Notes: generated by a model not told the origin, from the sequence alone. A stretch of 9,904 nucleotides of DNA from CAZVAR01 sp964625225 (GCA_964625225.1 CAZVAR010000136.1:1-9904); one strand, 5' to 3'; counted from the first letter of the stretch, positions 1 through 6,657 are shown. Program-made: numbers and translations.

Positions 1-521
1 CCGACAAGCCGGTCAAGGCGAAGATCATGATCACCACCAGCGGCTCGGGCCAGATGCTGCCGCTGCCGATGAACGAGTTCCTCCAGCAGAATCTGCGGGA
101 GTGCAATTTCGACATCAGCTTCGAGGTGGTCGAGTGGGGCACCATGCTGGTGGCGCTGCGCAACTCGCCGACCAGTCAGGCGGCGCTCGGCACCGACGCC
201 CTCAATATGAGCCTGCCGCCCTCGACCGATGTCTCGCAGATGGCGCTCTACTTCCTGTCGACCAATGCGGCGCCGAAGGGCCGCAACTGGTCGAACTGGA
301 AGAATGAGGAGTTCGATCGGCTGATCGATCAGATCGAGAAGTCGACGGACCGGGAGGAGATCCTGAAGCTTACGCAGCAGGCGCATGCGATCCTCGTGGA
401 CGACGCGCCATGGGCCTTCATCGTGCACGACCGTAACCCGCGGGCGATGACGAAGAAGGTCAAGGGCTTCACCAGCGCGCAGAGCTGGTTCCAGGACTTC
501 ACGAGCGTCTACATGGAGTAA
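1..521 (+). CDS. ABC transporter substrate-binding protein, family 5 (peptide/nickel type), C-terminal part
   Basis: This is the last 172 residues of a periplasmic solute-binding protein (SBP_bac_5, DppA/OppA-like). The first complete codon is at position 3 and the stop is TAA at 519-521; the start lies before the window. Family members are usually about 500-540 residues, so roughly two thirds is missing. The pattern NWSNWKNEEFDRLID, then a helix ending in QQAHAILVDDAPW and a short stretch with FIVHDRNPRAM, is typical of the C-terminal lobe of this family (family knowledge). The protein would capture the substrate in the periplasm and deliver it to the two permeases encoded next. The signal peptide cannot be seen. 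The ligand cannot be read from the sequence; the amidase genes in the same operon suggest an amide-containing compound (inference). A strong hairpin follows the stop. Confidence 0.9.
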   Translation, partial: DKPVKAKIMITTSGSGQMLPLPMNEFLQQNLRECNFDISFEVVEWGTMLVALRNSPTSQAALGTDALNMSLPPSTDVSQMALYFLSTNAAPKGRNWSNWKNEEFDRLIDQIEKSTDREEILKLTQQAHAILVDDAPWAFIVHDRNPRAMTKKVKGFTSAQSWFQDFTSVYME

Positions 522-551
522 TCACTCGGATCCGTCGCACCTGAGCGATAT

Positions 552-591
552 CAGCCGCCACCCCGTCCCGCCGCGGGCAGGGTGGCGGCTG
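552..591 (+). promoter_or_regulatory. Intra-operon hairpin after the binding-protein gene
   Basis: A perfect 12-bp inverted repeat, CAGCCGCCACCC (552-563) with GGGTGGCGGCTG (580-591), encloses a 16-nt loop that itself holds a 4-bp stem (567-570 with 574-577). There is no T-run after it, so it is not a classic intrinsic terminator. Hairpins at this place, just after the binding-protein gene, are known in binding-protein operons to protect the upstream mRNA or lower downstream transcription; that role here is inference. The 3' arm covers the upstream candidate start (GTG at 582) of the next gene. Confidence 0.7.
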
Positions 592-618
592 CCACGCCCG
601 ATGCAACGAACGTCTCTC

Positions 619-622
619 GAGG
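619..622 (+). promoter_or_regulatory. Ribosome binding site deciding the permease start
   Basis: GAGG lies 10 nt before the GTG at 633. The alternative in-frame GTG at 582 has no clear Shine-Dalgarno sequence at normal spacing and is buried in the hairpin stem at 552-591, so 633 is preferred. Confidence 0.45.
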
Positions 623-632
623 TAAACCGCCC

Positions 633-1574
633 GTGTGGGCCTACACGCTACGGCGCCTGTTCTACGCCATCCCGATCCTGCTTGGCGTCACCATGCTGGT
701 GTTCGCCCTCATCCATCTCGCGCCGGGCGATGTCGTCGACATTCTCGTGCCGCCCGAGGTGCCGAAGGAAATCGCCGACGATCTGCGCGCCCGCTTCGCG
801 CTCGATCGCCCGATCCACATTCAGTATCTCGCCTGGCTCGGGCAGTTGCTGGTCGGGGACCTCGGCATCTCCTTCTTCACGAACCGTCCGGTCTCGGAGG
901 AGCTGTTCAGCGCGCTCGGCAACACTCTGGTCCTCGCCCTGCCGGCGGCGGTGATCGGCTTCACGCTCGGCGTGGTGCTCGGCGCGCTGGCTGCCTTCAA
1001 TCGGGGCACGTGGCTCGACAAGCTGTTCTCCGCCACCGCCATCGTCGGGGTCAGCCTGCCGCACTACTGGGTCGGGATCGTGCTGGTCGCGATCTTCGCG
1101 GTCGTTCTCAACATGCTGCCCGCACAGGGAATGGGCTTCGAGGGCATGCCGACGAGCTGGGAGCATGTCCAGTACCTCATTCTGCCAGTTGTCACCCTGT
1201 CGCTGATCCCGATGGGTGTTGTCAGCCGCCTGGTGCGTGCCAACGTGCTGGAGATCCTCGGCCAGGAGTTCGTCGCCACCCTGCGGGCCAAGGGCCTGCT
1301 CGGCCGTCGCGTGCTCTACCACATCATGAAGAATGCGGCGCCGTCAGCACTCGCGCTGATGGGATTGCAGTTCGGGTACCTGCTGGGCGGGTCGATCCTG
1401 GTCGAGACCGTATTCAACTGGCCCGGATCGGGTGGTCTCATGAACCTCGCGATCTTCCGCCGCGACGTCCCGGTGCTGTCCGCGACCATCCTGGTGCTGG
1501 CGGCCATTTTCGTCGTCATCAACATTCTGGTCGACGTGCTGCAGGCGCTGATCGATCCGCGGATGCGGCGGTGA
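633..1574 (+). CDS. ABC transporter permease, DppB/OppB-like
   Basis: Inner-membrane permease of a peptide/nickel-type ABC importer, 313 residues from the GTG at 633 (330 if the GTG at 582 is used). The protein then begins MWAYTLRRLFYAIPILLGV, the usual start of DppB-like permeases, with the first membrane segment directly following. About six hydrophobic segments can be seen. The long periplasmic stretch after segment one contains LAPGD and GDLGISF, both usual in this family. The cytoplasmic EAA-type loop that docks on the ATPase is visible as ATLRAKGLLGRRVLYHIMKN, followed by ETVFNWPGSGGL, a hallmark of the B subunit. It should pair with the permease encoded 10 nt downstream to form the translocation pore. 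It ends in TGA at 1572-1574. The family is certain; the substrate is unknown. Confidence 0.93.
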   Translation: MWAYTLRRLFYAIPILLGVTMLVFALIHLAPGDVVDILVPPEVPKEIADDLRARFALDRPIHIQYLAWLGQLLVGDLGISFFTNRPVSEELFSALGNTLVLALPAAVIGFTLGVVLGALAAFNRGTWLDKLFSATAIVGVSLPHYWVGIVLVAIFAVVLNMLPAQGMGFEGMPTSWEHVQYLILPVVTLSLIPMGVVSRLVRANVLEILGQEFVATLRAKGLLGRRVLYHIMKNAAPSALALMGLQFGYLLGGSILVETVFNWPGSGGLMNLAIFRRDVPVLSATILVLAAIFVVINILVDVLQALIDPRMRR

Positions 1575-1584
1575 GGGGGAGGCG

Positions 1585-2487
1585 ATGGCCAACGCAACTG
1601 CAGCCGTAGCGGTCGATCCGCAGCAGGCGCTGCGCCGGGCTCAGCAGGGCAAGAGCTATTGGCGCCGCGTCTGGGAGCGTCTGCGCGAGGACAAGGTCAC
1701 GCTGACCGTGACCGCGGTGCTGCTTGGCATCCTGGTGATGGTGATCTTCGCGCCCTGGTTTGCCCCTCACGATCCCTACGAAGCATCGGTGCTGCGTCGC
1801 CTGAAGCCGATCGGCACGCCCGGCCACTGGCTCGGCACCGACGAGGTCGGTCGCGATCTCTGGTCGCGCATGGTCTATGGCGGCCGCCTGTCGCTGCTGG
1901 CCGGCGTGCTGCCGGTGTTCCTGGCGCTCCTGATCGGCGGGTTCCTGGGTGTTCTCGCCGGCTATGCCGGGGGCTTCGTCAACAGCATCATCATGCGCCT
2001 CACGGACATCCTGTACGCCTTCCCGTCCGTCCTGTTGGCCGTCGCGATCACCGGGATGCTGGGGGCAGGGCTGCGCAACACCATCCTGGCGCTCACGGTC
2101 AGCTTCATTCCGCCGATCATCCGGATCTCCGAGAGCGTCACTACCCAGGTCCGCCATCTCGACTTCGTGGAAGCGGCACGGGCGAGCGGCGCGCGACCGC
2201 TCACCATCATGCGCTATCACATCATCAACAACGTGCTGGGGCCGATCCTGGTCTATGCGACCAGCCTGATCAGCATCTGCATCATTCTGGCCGCCGGTCT
2301 CAGCTTTCTCGGGCTCGGTGTGACCCCGCCCAACGCCGAATGGGGCCTCATGCTGAACAATCTACGCCAGGCGCTCTGGGTGACGCCGCTGGTCGCGGCC
2401 CTCCCGGGCGTCATGATCTTCATCACCTCGATGTGCTTCAATCTCATGAGCGACGGTCTGCGCCAGGCCATGGATGTGCGGCTGTGA
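1585..2487 (+). CDS. ABC transporter permease, DppC/OppC-like
   Basis: Second inner-membrane permease of the importer, 300 residues. The ATG at 1585 follows a purine-rich Shine-Dalgarno stretch (GGGGGAGG, 1575-1582) only 10 nt after the previous stop. The order is typical of DppC: a cytoplasmic N-terminus (about residues 1-37), a first membrane segment (about 38-58), the APHDPY motif, then GTDEVGRDLWSRMVYGGR (84-101), which marks the C-type permeases. The EAA loop that contacts an ATPase is EAARASGARPLTIMRYHIIN (196-215), and GLSFLGLG (238-245) is the usual C-terminal membrane motif. Its stop overlaps the GTG start of the next gene by four bases, which points to translational coupling with the ATPase. 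Substrate unknown. Confidence 0.95.
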   Translation: MANATAAVAVDPQQALRRAQQGKSYWRRVWERLREDKVTLTVTAVLLGILVMVIFAPWFAPHDPYEASVLRRLKPIGTPGHWLGTDEVGRDLWSRMVYGGRLSLLAGVLPVFLALLIGGFLGVLAGYAGGFVNSIIMRLTDILYAFPSVLLAVAITGMLGAGLRNTILALTVSFIPPIIRISESVTTQVRHLDFVEAARASGARPLTIMRYHIINNVLGPILVYATSLISICIILAAGLSFLGLGVTPPNAEWGLMLNNLRQALWVTPLVAALPGVMIFITSMCFNLMSDGLRQAMDVRL

Positions 2488-3506
2488 GCGCTCAGCTACC
2501 GCTGCTCCGGGTCGAGGGGCTCCGCAAACATTTCCCCCTCAAGGGCGGTCTGCTCAACCGGACCAAAGCCGTCGTGCAGGCGGTGGATGACGTCTCGTTC
2601 GAGGTCCGCAAGGGCGAGACGCTCGGCATCGTCGGCGAATCCGGCTGCGGCAAGTCCACCACCGCGCGTCTGCTGATGCACCTGATCGCGCCGGACGCGG
2701 GCGTGATCGTCTTCGACGGCGAACGGGTCGGAGGTGCCGGCGGACTTGCTCACCGCGATCTGCATCGGCAGATGCAGATGGTCTTCCAGGATTCCTATTC
2801 CTCGCTCAATCCGCGCCTGCCGGTGGCGATGTCGGTCGCCTTCGGGCCGTTCGTCCACGGCGTGCCCAAGGCGACCGCGCTGAAACGGGCGACCGACCTT
2901 CTGGAGGCGGTCGGGCTCGACCCGATGCTGTTCGCCAACCGCTATCCGCACGAGCTTTCCGGCGGTCAGCGGCAGCGGGTCAACATCGCCCGGGCGTTGG
3001 CGCTGGAGCCGCGGATCGTCATCCTGGACGAGGCGGTGTCCGCGCTCGATAAGTCGGTCGAGGCGCAGGTCCTCAATCTCCTGATCGACCTCAAGGAGCG
3101 CTTCGACCTGACCTACGTCTTCATCTCCCATGACCTGAACGTGGTCCGCTACATGAGCGATCGCGTGATGGTCATGTATCTCGGCCGCGTCGTCGAGATC
3201 GGCCCGGTGGACGCGATCTACCGCAATCCCCGGCATCCGTACACGCAGGCGCTGCTCTCGGCGATGCCGTCGATGGACCCGCGTCGCCGCACCACCGAGG
3301 CGCCGCTTACCGGCGATCCGCCCAACCCGATCAACCCGCCCTCGGGATGCCGCTTCCGCACGCGCTGCCCCTTTGCCGAGGAGGTCTGCGCCCGCACCGT
3401 GCCGGTGCTCGGGACCGACGCGGCGGCGGATCCGCTCGGCAGCCAGGCGGTCGCCTGTCACATTTTCGTCCCCGGCAGCGGCCACAGCCGGGCGCCGGCC
3501 CGATGA
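2484..3506 (+). CDS. ABC transporter ATP-binding protein, DppF/OppF-like, with C-terminal Fe-S motif
   Basis: Cytoplasmic ATPase of the importer, 340 residues. The GTG at 2484 overlaps the upstream TGA (GTGA), and the domain starts at once (LLRVEGLRKHFPL). The motifs are complete: Walker A GESGCGKST (51-59), Q-loop VFQDSYSSLNP (100-110), signature LSGGQ (158-162), Walker B VILDEAVSALD (179-189) and switch His216. Walker B has DEA where many ABC proteins have DEP; this variant is known in OppF-type proteins. HPYTQALLSAMP (251-262) opens the oligopeptide C-terminal domain. Cysteines at 289, 295, 302 and 325 form the CX5CX6CX22C pattern that binds a [4Fe-4S] cluster in related dipeptide transporter ATPases. 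It should form a heterodimer with the DppD-like ATPase at 5261-6343; unusually, two enzyme genes lie between them. Confidence 0.94.
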   Translation: MSAQLPLLRVEGLRKHFPLKGGLLNRTKAVVQAVDDVSFEVRKGETLGIVGESGCGKSTTARLLMHLIAPDAGVIVFDGERVGGAGGLAHRDLHRQMQMVFQDSYSSLNPRLPVAMSVAFGPFVHGVPKATALKRATDLLEAVGLDPMLFANRYPHELSGGQRQRVNIARALALEPRIVILDEAVSALDKSVEAQVLNLLIDLKERFDLTYVFISHDLNVVRYMSDRVMVMYLGRVVEIGPVDAIYRNPRHPYTQALLSAMPSMDPRRRTTEAPLTGDPPNPINPPSGCRFRTRCPFAEEVCARTVPVLGTDAAADPLGSQAVACHIFVPGSGHSRAPAR

Positions 3507-3511
3507 AGCAC

Positions 3512-3520
3512 GAGGAGAGG
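3512..3520 (+). promoter_or_regulatory. Strong ribosome binding site for the AtzG-like gene
   Basis: GAGGAGAGG lies 6 nt before the ATG at 3527. The earlier in-frame ATG at 3503 overlaps the upstream stop (ATGA) but has no such site, and starting there would put this sequence inside the coding region. Confidence 0.65.
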
Positions 3521-3526
3521 ACCCGA

Positions 3527-3730
3527 ATGGACGACCCTGCGCTGCTCAAGCGGTTCGTCGAGAGCTACCAGCGTATCGCCCTGCCGGAGGAGCAGGCCCG
3601 GCAGATCGCGGACATCGTGCGCGGCGCCAACGATCGCGCGCTCGAGGCCGCCGTCGCGATGCCGTTCGATGCGGATGCGTGCGGCTTTCTGCTTGCGCTT
3701 GAGGCGGAGGATCCGGCCGATGTCCGCTGA
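3527..3730 (+). CDS. Small AtzG/GatC-like protein (DUF4089-like), probable amidase partner
   Basis: A 67-residue protein starting MDDPALLKRF. It has two or three predicted helices (LLKRFVESYQRIALPEEQAR, then an alanine-rich helix ADIVRGANDRALEAAVAM) followed by MPFDADACGF. Size, helix pattern, the MPFDAD-type tail and position just before an amidase gene fit the AtzG/DUF4089 group. These are GatC-like subunits that bind amidase-signature enzymes; in the cyanuric acid pathway AtzG stabilises AtzE (family knowledge). The function here is inferred from family resemblance and context, not from a catalytic motif, and the protein probably has none. The stop at 3728-3730 lies 11 nt inside the amidase gene, so the two are probably translated together in equal amounts. 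It could also be an unrelated short helical protein, but the context argues against that. Confidence 0.75.
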   Translation: MDDPALLKRFVESYQRIALPEEQARQIADIVRGANDRALEAAVAMPFDADACGFLLALEAEDPADVR

Positions 3731-5243
3731 CATCCTGGACCTGTCCCTGACCGAGCTGGCCGACGCGATCCGCGCGAAGCGGGTTTCGTCGGTCGAGGCG
3801 ACGCGCGCCGCGATCGCCCGCGCGGAGGCGCTGCAGCCGGCGCTGAACTGCTTCGTAGCGCTCGAGGCGGAGGCGGCGCTGGCGGCGGCCGAACGGGCCG
3901 ATGCGGCGCTGGCGCGGGGCGAGGAGGTGGGACCGCTGCACGGGGTTCCGCTGGCGCACAAGGACATGTACTACCGGGTCGGCTGCGTCTCGACCTGCGG
4001 CTCGAAGATCCGGCGCGACTTCGTTCCGGATGTGACGTCGACGGCGCTGGCGCGACTGGAGCAAGCCGGCGCCCTGCATTTGGGCGGCCTCAACATGGCC
4101 GAGTTCGCGTCGAACCCGACCGGCCACAACGAGCATTGGGGCGATTGCCGTAACCCCTGGAATCCGGCACACGCCGCCGGCGGATCTTCCAGCGGCTCGG
4201 GCGCTGCGGTTGCCGCGCGGATCGTGTCCGGCGCGCTCGGTTCGGACACCGGGGGCTCGATCCGCATTCCCGCCTCGCTCTGCGGCACGTCCGGTATCAA
4301 GCCCACCTACGGCCGGGTCAGCCGCTACGGTGCGATGCCGATGTCGGCCTCGATGGACCATGTCGGCCCGCTGGCGCGGACGGTGCGCGATTGCGCCCGC
4401 CTGCTGGGCGTCATCGAGGGCCGCTGCCTGACCGGCCGCACGGGGGCNNNNNNNNNNGCGTCGTTGGACCTGTGCGGCCGGGGTGCGCGGCGGGTGGGGT
4501 TTGGCGCCGGCGTTCGGGGCGTCTTCGCGTGGCCCGCGGCCCGCGACCCGACCACCAGCCGGCGTCCCGTCCCCGATTACGAGGCAGCGATCGAGGCCGG
4601 TGTGAAGGGGTTGCGACTCGGCGTTGCCACCAGCTACTTCACCGACGGCGTCCACCCGGAGGTCGAGCGCAGCATCGCCGCGGCATTGGACGTGTTCCGT
4701 GGCCTCGGCGCCGAAGTCGTCCCGGTCGACTTGCCCGACATGGCCGCGATCAACGCTTACGGCATGGTGCTGGCCCGCGCCGAATCCGCCGCCATTCACG
4801 GCAACTGGCTGCGCACGCGGCCGCAGGATTACACCCCGCTGGTGCGCGAGTGGCTGGAGATCGGCCTGGCGCTGCCGGCGACCCGCTATGTCGAGGCGCT
4901 GCACATGCGCGGGCCGCTGCTGACCGCCTTCCGCCGGCAGGTGTTCGGCGCGGTGGACATGCTGGCGGCGCCGAGCACGCCGCTCCCGGCCCCCACCCTG
5001 GAGGAGAGCGGTGCCCAGGCCCCGGGCCATGGCGGTATCGCCGCGGCGCTGTCCGCGTTCACGCGTCCGGCGAACTATCTTGGTCTGCCCAGTCTCGCGG
5101 TGCCCTGCGGATTCACCGAGACCGGCCTGCCGCTCTCGTTCCAGCTCATGGGCGCGCCGTTCGGCGAGGCGGGATTGCTCCGCGCCGGACACGCCTACCA
5201 GACAGCGACCGACTGGCACCGCCGCCGGCCACCCGCCGCATGA
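3720..5243 (+). CDS. Amidase-signature hydrolase (AtzE/GatA-like); gene contains an assembly gap
   Basis: Cytoplasmic amidase-signature enzyme, 507 residues as written. The ATG at 3720 follows a GGAGG-like site and overlaps the AtzG-like gene by 11 nt. The Ser-cisSer-Lys triad is complete: Lys81 in HKDMYY, cis-Ser156 in GGSSSGSGAA and nucleophile Ser180 in DTGGSIRIPA, with the family's usual 24-residue spacing between the serines. The C-terminus (LAAPSTPLPAP, then TRPANYLGLPSLAVPCGF and GLPLSFQLMG) is also standard. It should hydrolyse a C-N amide bond, probably of a compound brought in by the surrounding transporter (inference). Ten N bases at 4448-4457 interrupt the gene, and about 40 codons around them (4425-4544) do not match the family, where LLGVIEGR should run straight into DPTTSRRPVPDYEA. 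The true gene may therefore be shorter, near 467 residues. A GatA role in tRNA amidation is unlikely because no GatB is nearby. Confidence 0.88.
   Translation: MSADILDLSLTELADAIRAKRVSSVEATRAAIARAEALQPALNCFVALEAEAALAAAERADAALARGEEVGPLHGVPLAHKDMYYRVGCVSTCGSKIRRDFVPDVTSTALARLEQAGALHLGGLNMAEFASNPTGHNEHWGDCRNPWNPAHAAGGSSSGSGAAVAARIVSGALGSDTGGSIRIPASLCGTSGIKPTYGRVSRYGAMPMSASMDHVGPLARTVRDCARLLGVIEGRCLTGRTGXXXXASLDLCGRGARRVGFGAGVRGVFAWPAARDPTTSRRPVPDYEAAIEAGVKGLRLGVATSYFTDGVHPEVERSIAAALDVFRGLGAEVVPVDLPDMAAINAYGMVLARAESAAIHGNWLRTRPQDYTPLVREWLEIGLALPATRYVEALHMRGPLLTAFRRQVFGAVDMLAAPSTPLPAPTLEESGAQAPGHGGIAAALSAFTRPANYLGLPSLAVPCGFTETGLPLSFQLMGAPFGEAGLLRAGHAYQTATDWHRRRPPAA
4448..4457. other. Assembly gap of ten N bases inside the amidase gene
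   Basis: Ten consecutive unknown bases. The round number suggests a placeholder, so the real distance may differ. The reading frame is open across it only if its length is 10 modulo 3. The bases on either side carry an inverted repeat, CCGGCCGCAC (4432-4441) and GTGCGGCCGG (4472-4481), which may have caused the assembly break. Confidence 0.98.
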
Positions 5244-5248
5244 GGAGG
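5243..5248 (+). promoter_or_regulatory. Ribosome binding site for the DppD-like gene
   Basis: AGGAGG begins on the last base of the amidase stop and lies 12 nt before the ATG at 5261, somewhat longer than ideal. The alternative ATG at 5240 overlaps the stop (ATGA) but has no upstream site of its own. Confidence 0.5.
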
Positions 5249-5260
5249 GATCGTTCCGCC

Positions 5261-6343
5261 ATGGCCGCTGCATCGCTCGCGGCTTCCCCGCACTCCGCCG
5301 TGGTCGCACCGGCCACTGCTCCCGTCGTCTCGGTGGAGGACCTCACCGTGCGTTTCACCACGCGCGACGCGGTCATCCACGCGGTCAACGGCGTCAGCTT
5401 CGATCTGGAACCCGGCCGGGTGCTCGGCATCCTCGGCGAGTCCGGCTCCGGCAAGAGCGTCACGCTCCGCGCCCTGATCGGGCTCCTGCCGCCCGACCGC
5501 ACCCGGGTCGGCGGGCGCATCCTCGTCGCCGGCCACGAGATCACCGCAATGAGCGAGCGTGAGCTCAGCGAGATCCGCGGTACCAAGGTGGCGATGATCT
5601 TCCAGGAGCCGATGATTGCGCTCGACCCGGTCTTCACGATCGGCGAGCAGATCGCGGAGACGATCGTTCGGCATGAGCGCGTCTCCTACGGGGAGGCCAA
5701 CCGGCGCGCCCTCGAGCTGCTGGAGATGGTGCAGATCCCTTCCGCCGCACGGCGGCTGAAGGCTTATCCTCACGAGATGTCCGGCGGCATGCGGCAGCGG
5801 GCGATGATCGCGCTGGCACTCTCCTGCCGGCCCTCGGTTCTGCTGGCTGATGAGCCGACCACCGCGCTCGATGTCACCGTGCAGATCCAGATCATCCTGC
5901 TGCTGCGCGAGCTTCAGCGCGAGCTCGGCATGGCCGTGGTGTTCGTCACCCACGATGTGGGGGTCGCGGTGGAGGTGGCCGATCGCATCGCCGTCATGTA
6001 TGCGGGCCGCTTCGTCGAGACCGGCCCCACCGAGGCGGTCATCGAGTCGCCCGCACACCCCTATACCGCCGGGTTGCTCGCCTCCACGGTGCTCGGCTCC
6101 GTCCGCGGCCAGCGCCTGGAAGCCATCCCCGGCATGCCGCCCGACCTCGCGGCATTACCGCCCGGTTGCAGCTTCGCCCCCCGCTGCCGTTACGTGGTGG
6201 ACCGCTGCCGCGAAGCCATGCCCCCCGAATACGATGTGGCGCCCGATCACAGGACCCGCTGTCTGCGTGTCGGCGAGCGCGATCTCGATCTGACCGGCCC
6301 CAGCCTGAGCGAACGGGCGGGGCCCCGGAACGGGAACGGGTAG
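5261..6343 (+). CDS. ABC transporter ATP-binding protein, DppD/OppD-like, with C-terminal Fe-S motif
   Basis: Second cytoplasmic ATPase of the importer, 360 residues from the ATG at 5261. A low-complexity Ala-rich leader (about residues 1-22) precedes the ABC domain, which starts at VVSVEDLTVRF. Motifs: Walker A GESGSGKS (59-66), Q-loop MIFQEPMIALDP (112-123), signature MSGGM (173-177, the form usual in DppD/OppD instead of LSGGQ), Walker B VLLADEPTTALD (193-204) and switch His231. HPYTAGLLAS (266-275) opens the oligopeptide C-terminal domain. Cysteines 303, 309, 316 and 334 form CX5CX6CX17C, the [4Fe-4S] pattern known in this family. It should pair with the DppF-like ATPase to drive import through the two permeases. 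It is the last gene of the operon: the stop TAG at 6341-6343 is followed by inverted repeats and a terminator. Confidence 0.94.
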   Translation: MAAASLAASPHSAVVAPATAPVVSVEDLTVRFTTRDAVIHAVNGVSFDLEPGRVLGILGESGSGKSVTLRALIGLLPPDRTRVGGRILVAGHEITAMSERELSEIRGTKVAMIFQEPMIALDPVFTIGEQIAETIVRHERVSYGEANRRALELLEMVQIPSAARRLKAYPHEMSGGMRQRAMIALALSCRPSVLLADEPTTALDVTVQIQIILLLRELQRELGMAVVFVTHDVGVAVEVADRIAVMYAGRFVETGPTEAVIESPAHPYTAGLLASTVLGSVRGQRLEAIPGMPPDLAALPPGCSFAPRCRYVVDRCREAMPPEYDVAPDHRTRCLRVGERDLDLTGPSLSERAGPRNGNG

Positions 6344-6417
6344 GCGGTTCCGAAGGCTGGCCGGACCGTCCGCTCCGTCGCTCTCTCGCCGATGCAGTCG
6401 GTCCGGACCGGTACGTG

Positions 6418-6451
6418 AAACCCCGCCGTCGCAAAGGAGCGGGCGGGGTTT
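6418..6451. terminator. Near-symmetric intrinsic terminator between convergent transcripts
   Basis: Perfect 10-bp inverted repeat: AAACCCCGCC (6418-6427) and GGCGGGGTTT (6442-6451), with a 14-nt loop. The G+C-rich core of seven pairs ends in TTT on either strand, so it can act both for the transporter operon read rightward and for a leftward transcript. The T-tract is short, so efficiency is uncertain. Confidence 0.7.
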
Positions 6452-6622
6452 CGAAGAGCGAGGGATTTGCACCTCGCGCCCGACCGTCGGGCCGGGCCGT
6501 TTCATCGCTGTCGACGCCTGATTTTCGGCGTGGCTCAACACGAGCCGGGTGGAGTCATGCTGATTAGACACCCTCCTGGCTAGCTCGAGGAGGCCGCACC
6601 CCAAGGCGCGACGTTCCACCGA
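6418..6622 (-). ncRNA. Possible structured small RNA on the minus strand
   Basis: A leftward transcript of about 205 nt is suggested by a sigma70-like promoter (TTGACT at 6652-6657, CATCAT at 6630-6635, 16-nt spacer) and the terminator at 6418-6451. Between them lie up to six short perfect stems, and the 5' segment TCGCGCC could pair with GGCGCGA near the 3' end. The last hairpin before the terminator (6458-6477) has a loop with TGCAAATC, which resembles a tRNA T-arm by eye, but no acceptor stem, D-arm consensus or CCA can be found. I do not recognise a known RNA family; 6S, tmRNA, SRP and RNase P hallmarks were looked for and not seen. Expression is unproven, and the same stems exist on the plus strand. 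Confidence 0.25.
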
Positions 6623-6629
6623 CATCGCC

Positions 6630-6657
6630 ATGATGTCACGCGGCCGTAACGAGTCAA
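6630..6657 (-). promoter_or_regulatory. Candidate sigma70-type promoter reading left
   Basis: On the minus strand, TTGACT (-35, five of six consensus bases) and CATCAT (-10, four of six) are 16 nt apart. The -10 overlaps a 6-bp hairpin (GACATC at 6621-6626 with GATGTC at 6632-6637). It has no protein gene downstream, so it matters only if the candidate small RNA is real. Confidence 0.3.

Noticed and set aside
3503..3526. ATG at 3503 as start of the AtzG-like gene
   Set aside because: It overlaps the previous stop attractively, but the strong ribosome binding site at 3512-3520 is placed for the ATG at 3527, and the eight extra residues look unlike the family.
3546..5309. A 587-codon open frame on the minus strand across the amidase
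   Set aside because: It is antisense to a clear amidase with full catalytic motifs, is Arg/Ala-rich low complexity, crosses the N gap, and has no recognisable domain. GC-rich genes commonly leave such frames open.
6456..6600. tRNA or permuted two-piece tmRNA on the minus strand, suggested by the loop TGCAAATC at 6464-6471
   Set aside because: The T-loop would have eight bases and lacks TTC, no acceptor stem partner or CCA was found, no D-arm consensus is present, and no tmRNA tag beginning Ala-Asn-Asp-Asn is encoded.
6155..6631. A 158-codon minus-strand frame through the intergenic hairpins
   Set aside because: Its second half is antisense to the end of the DppD-like gene, it reads through the terminator at 6418-6451, and it has neither a ribosome binding site nor a familiar motif.
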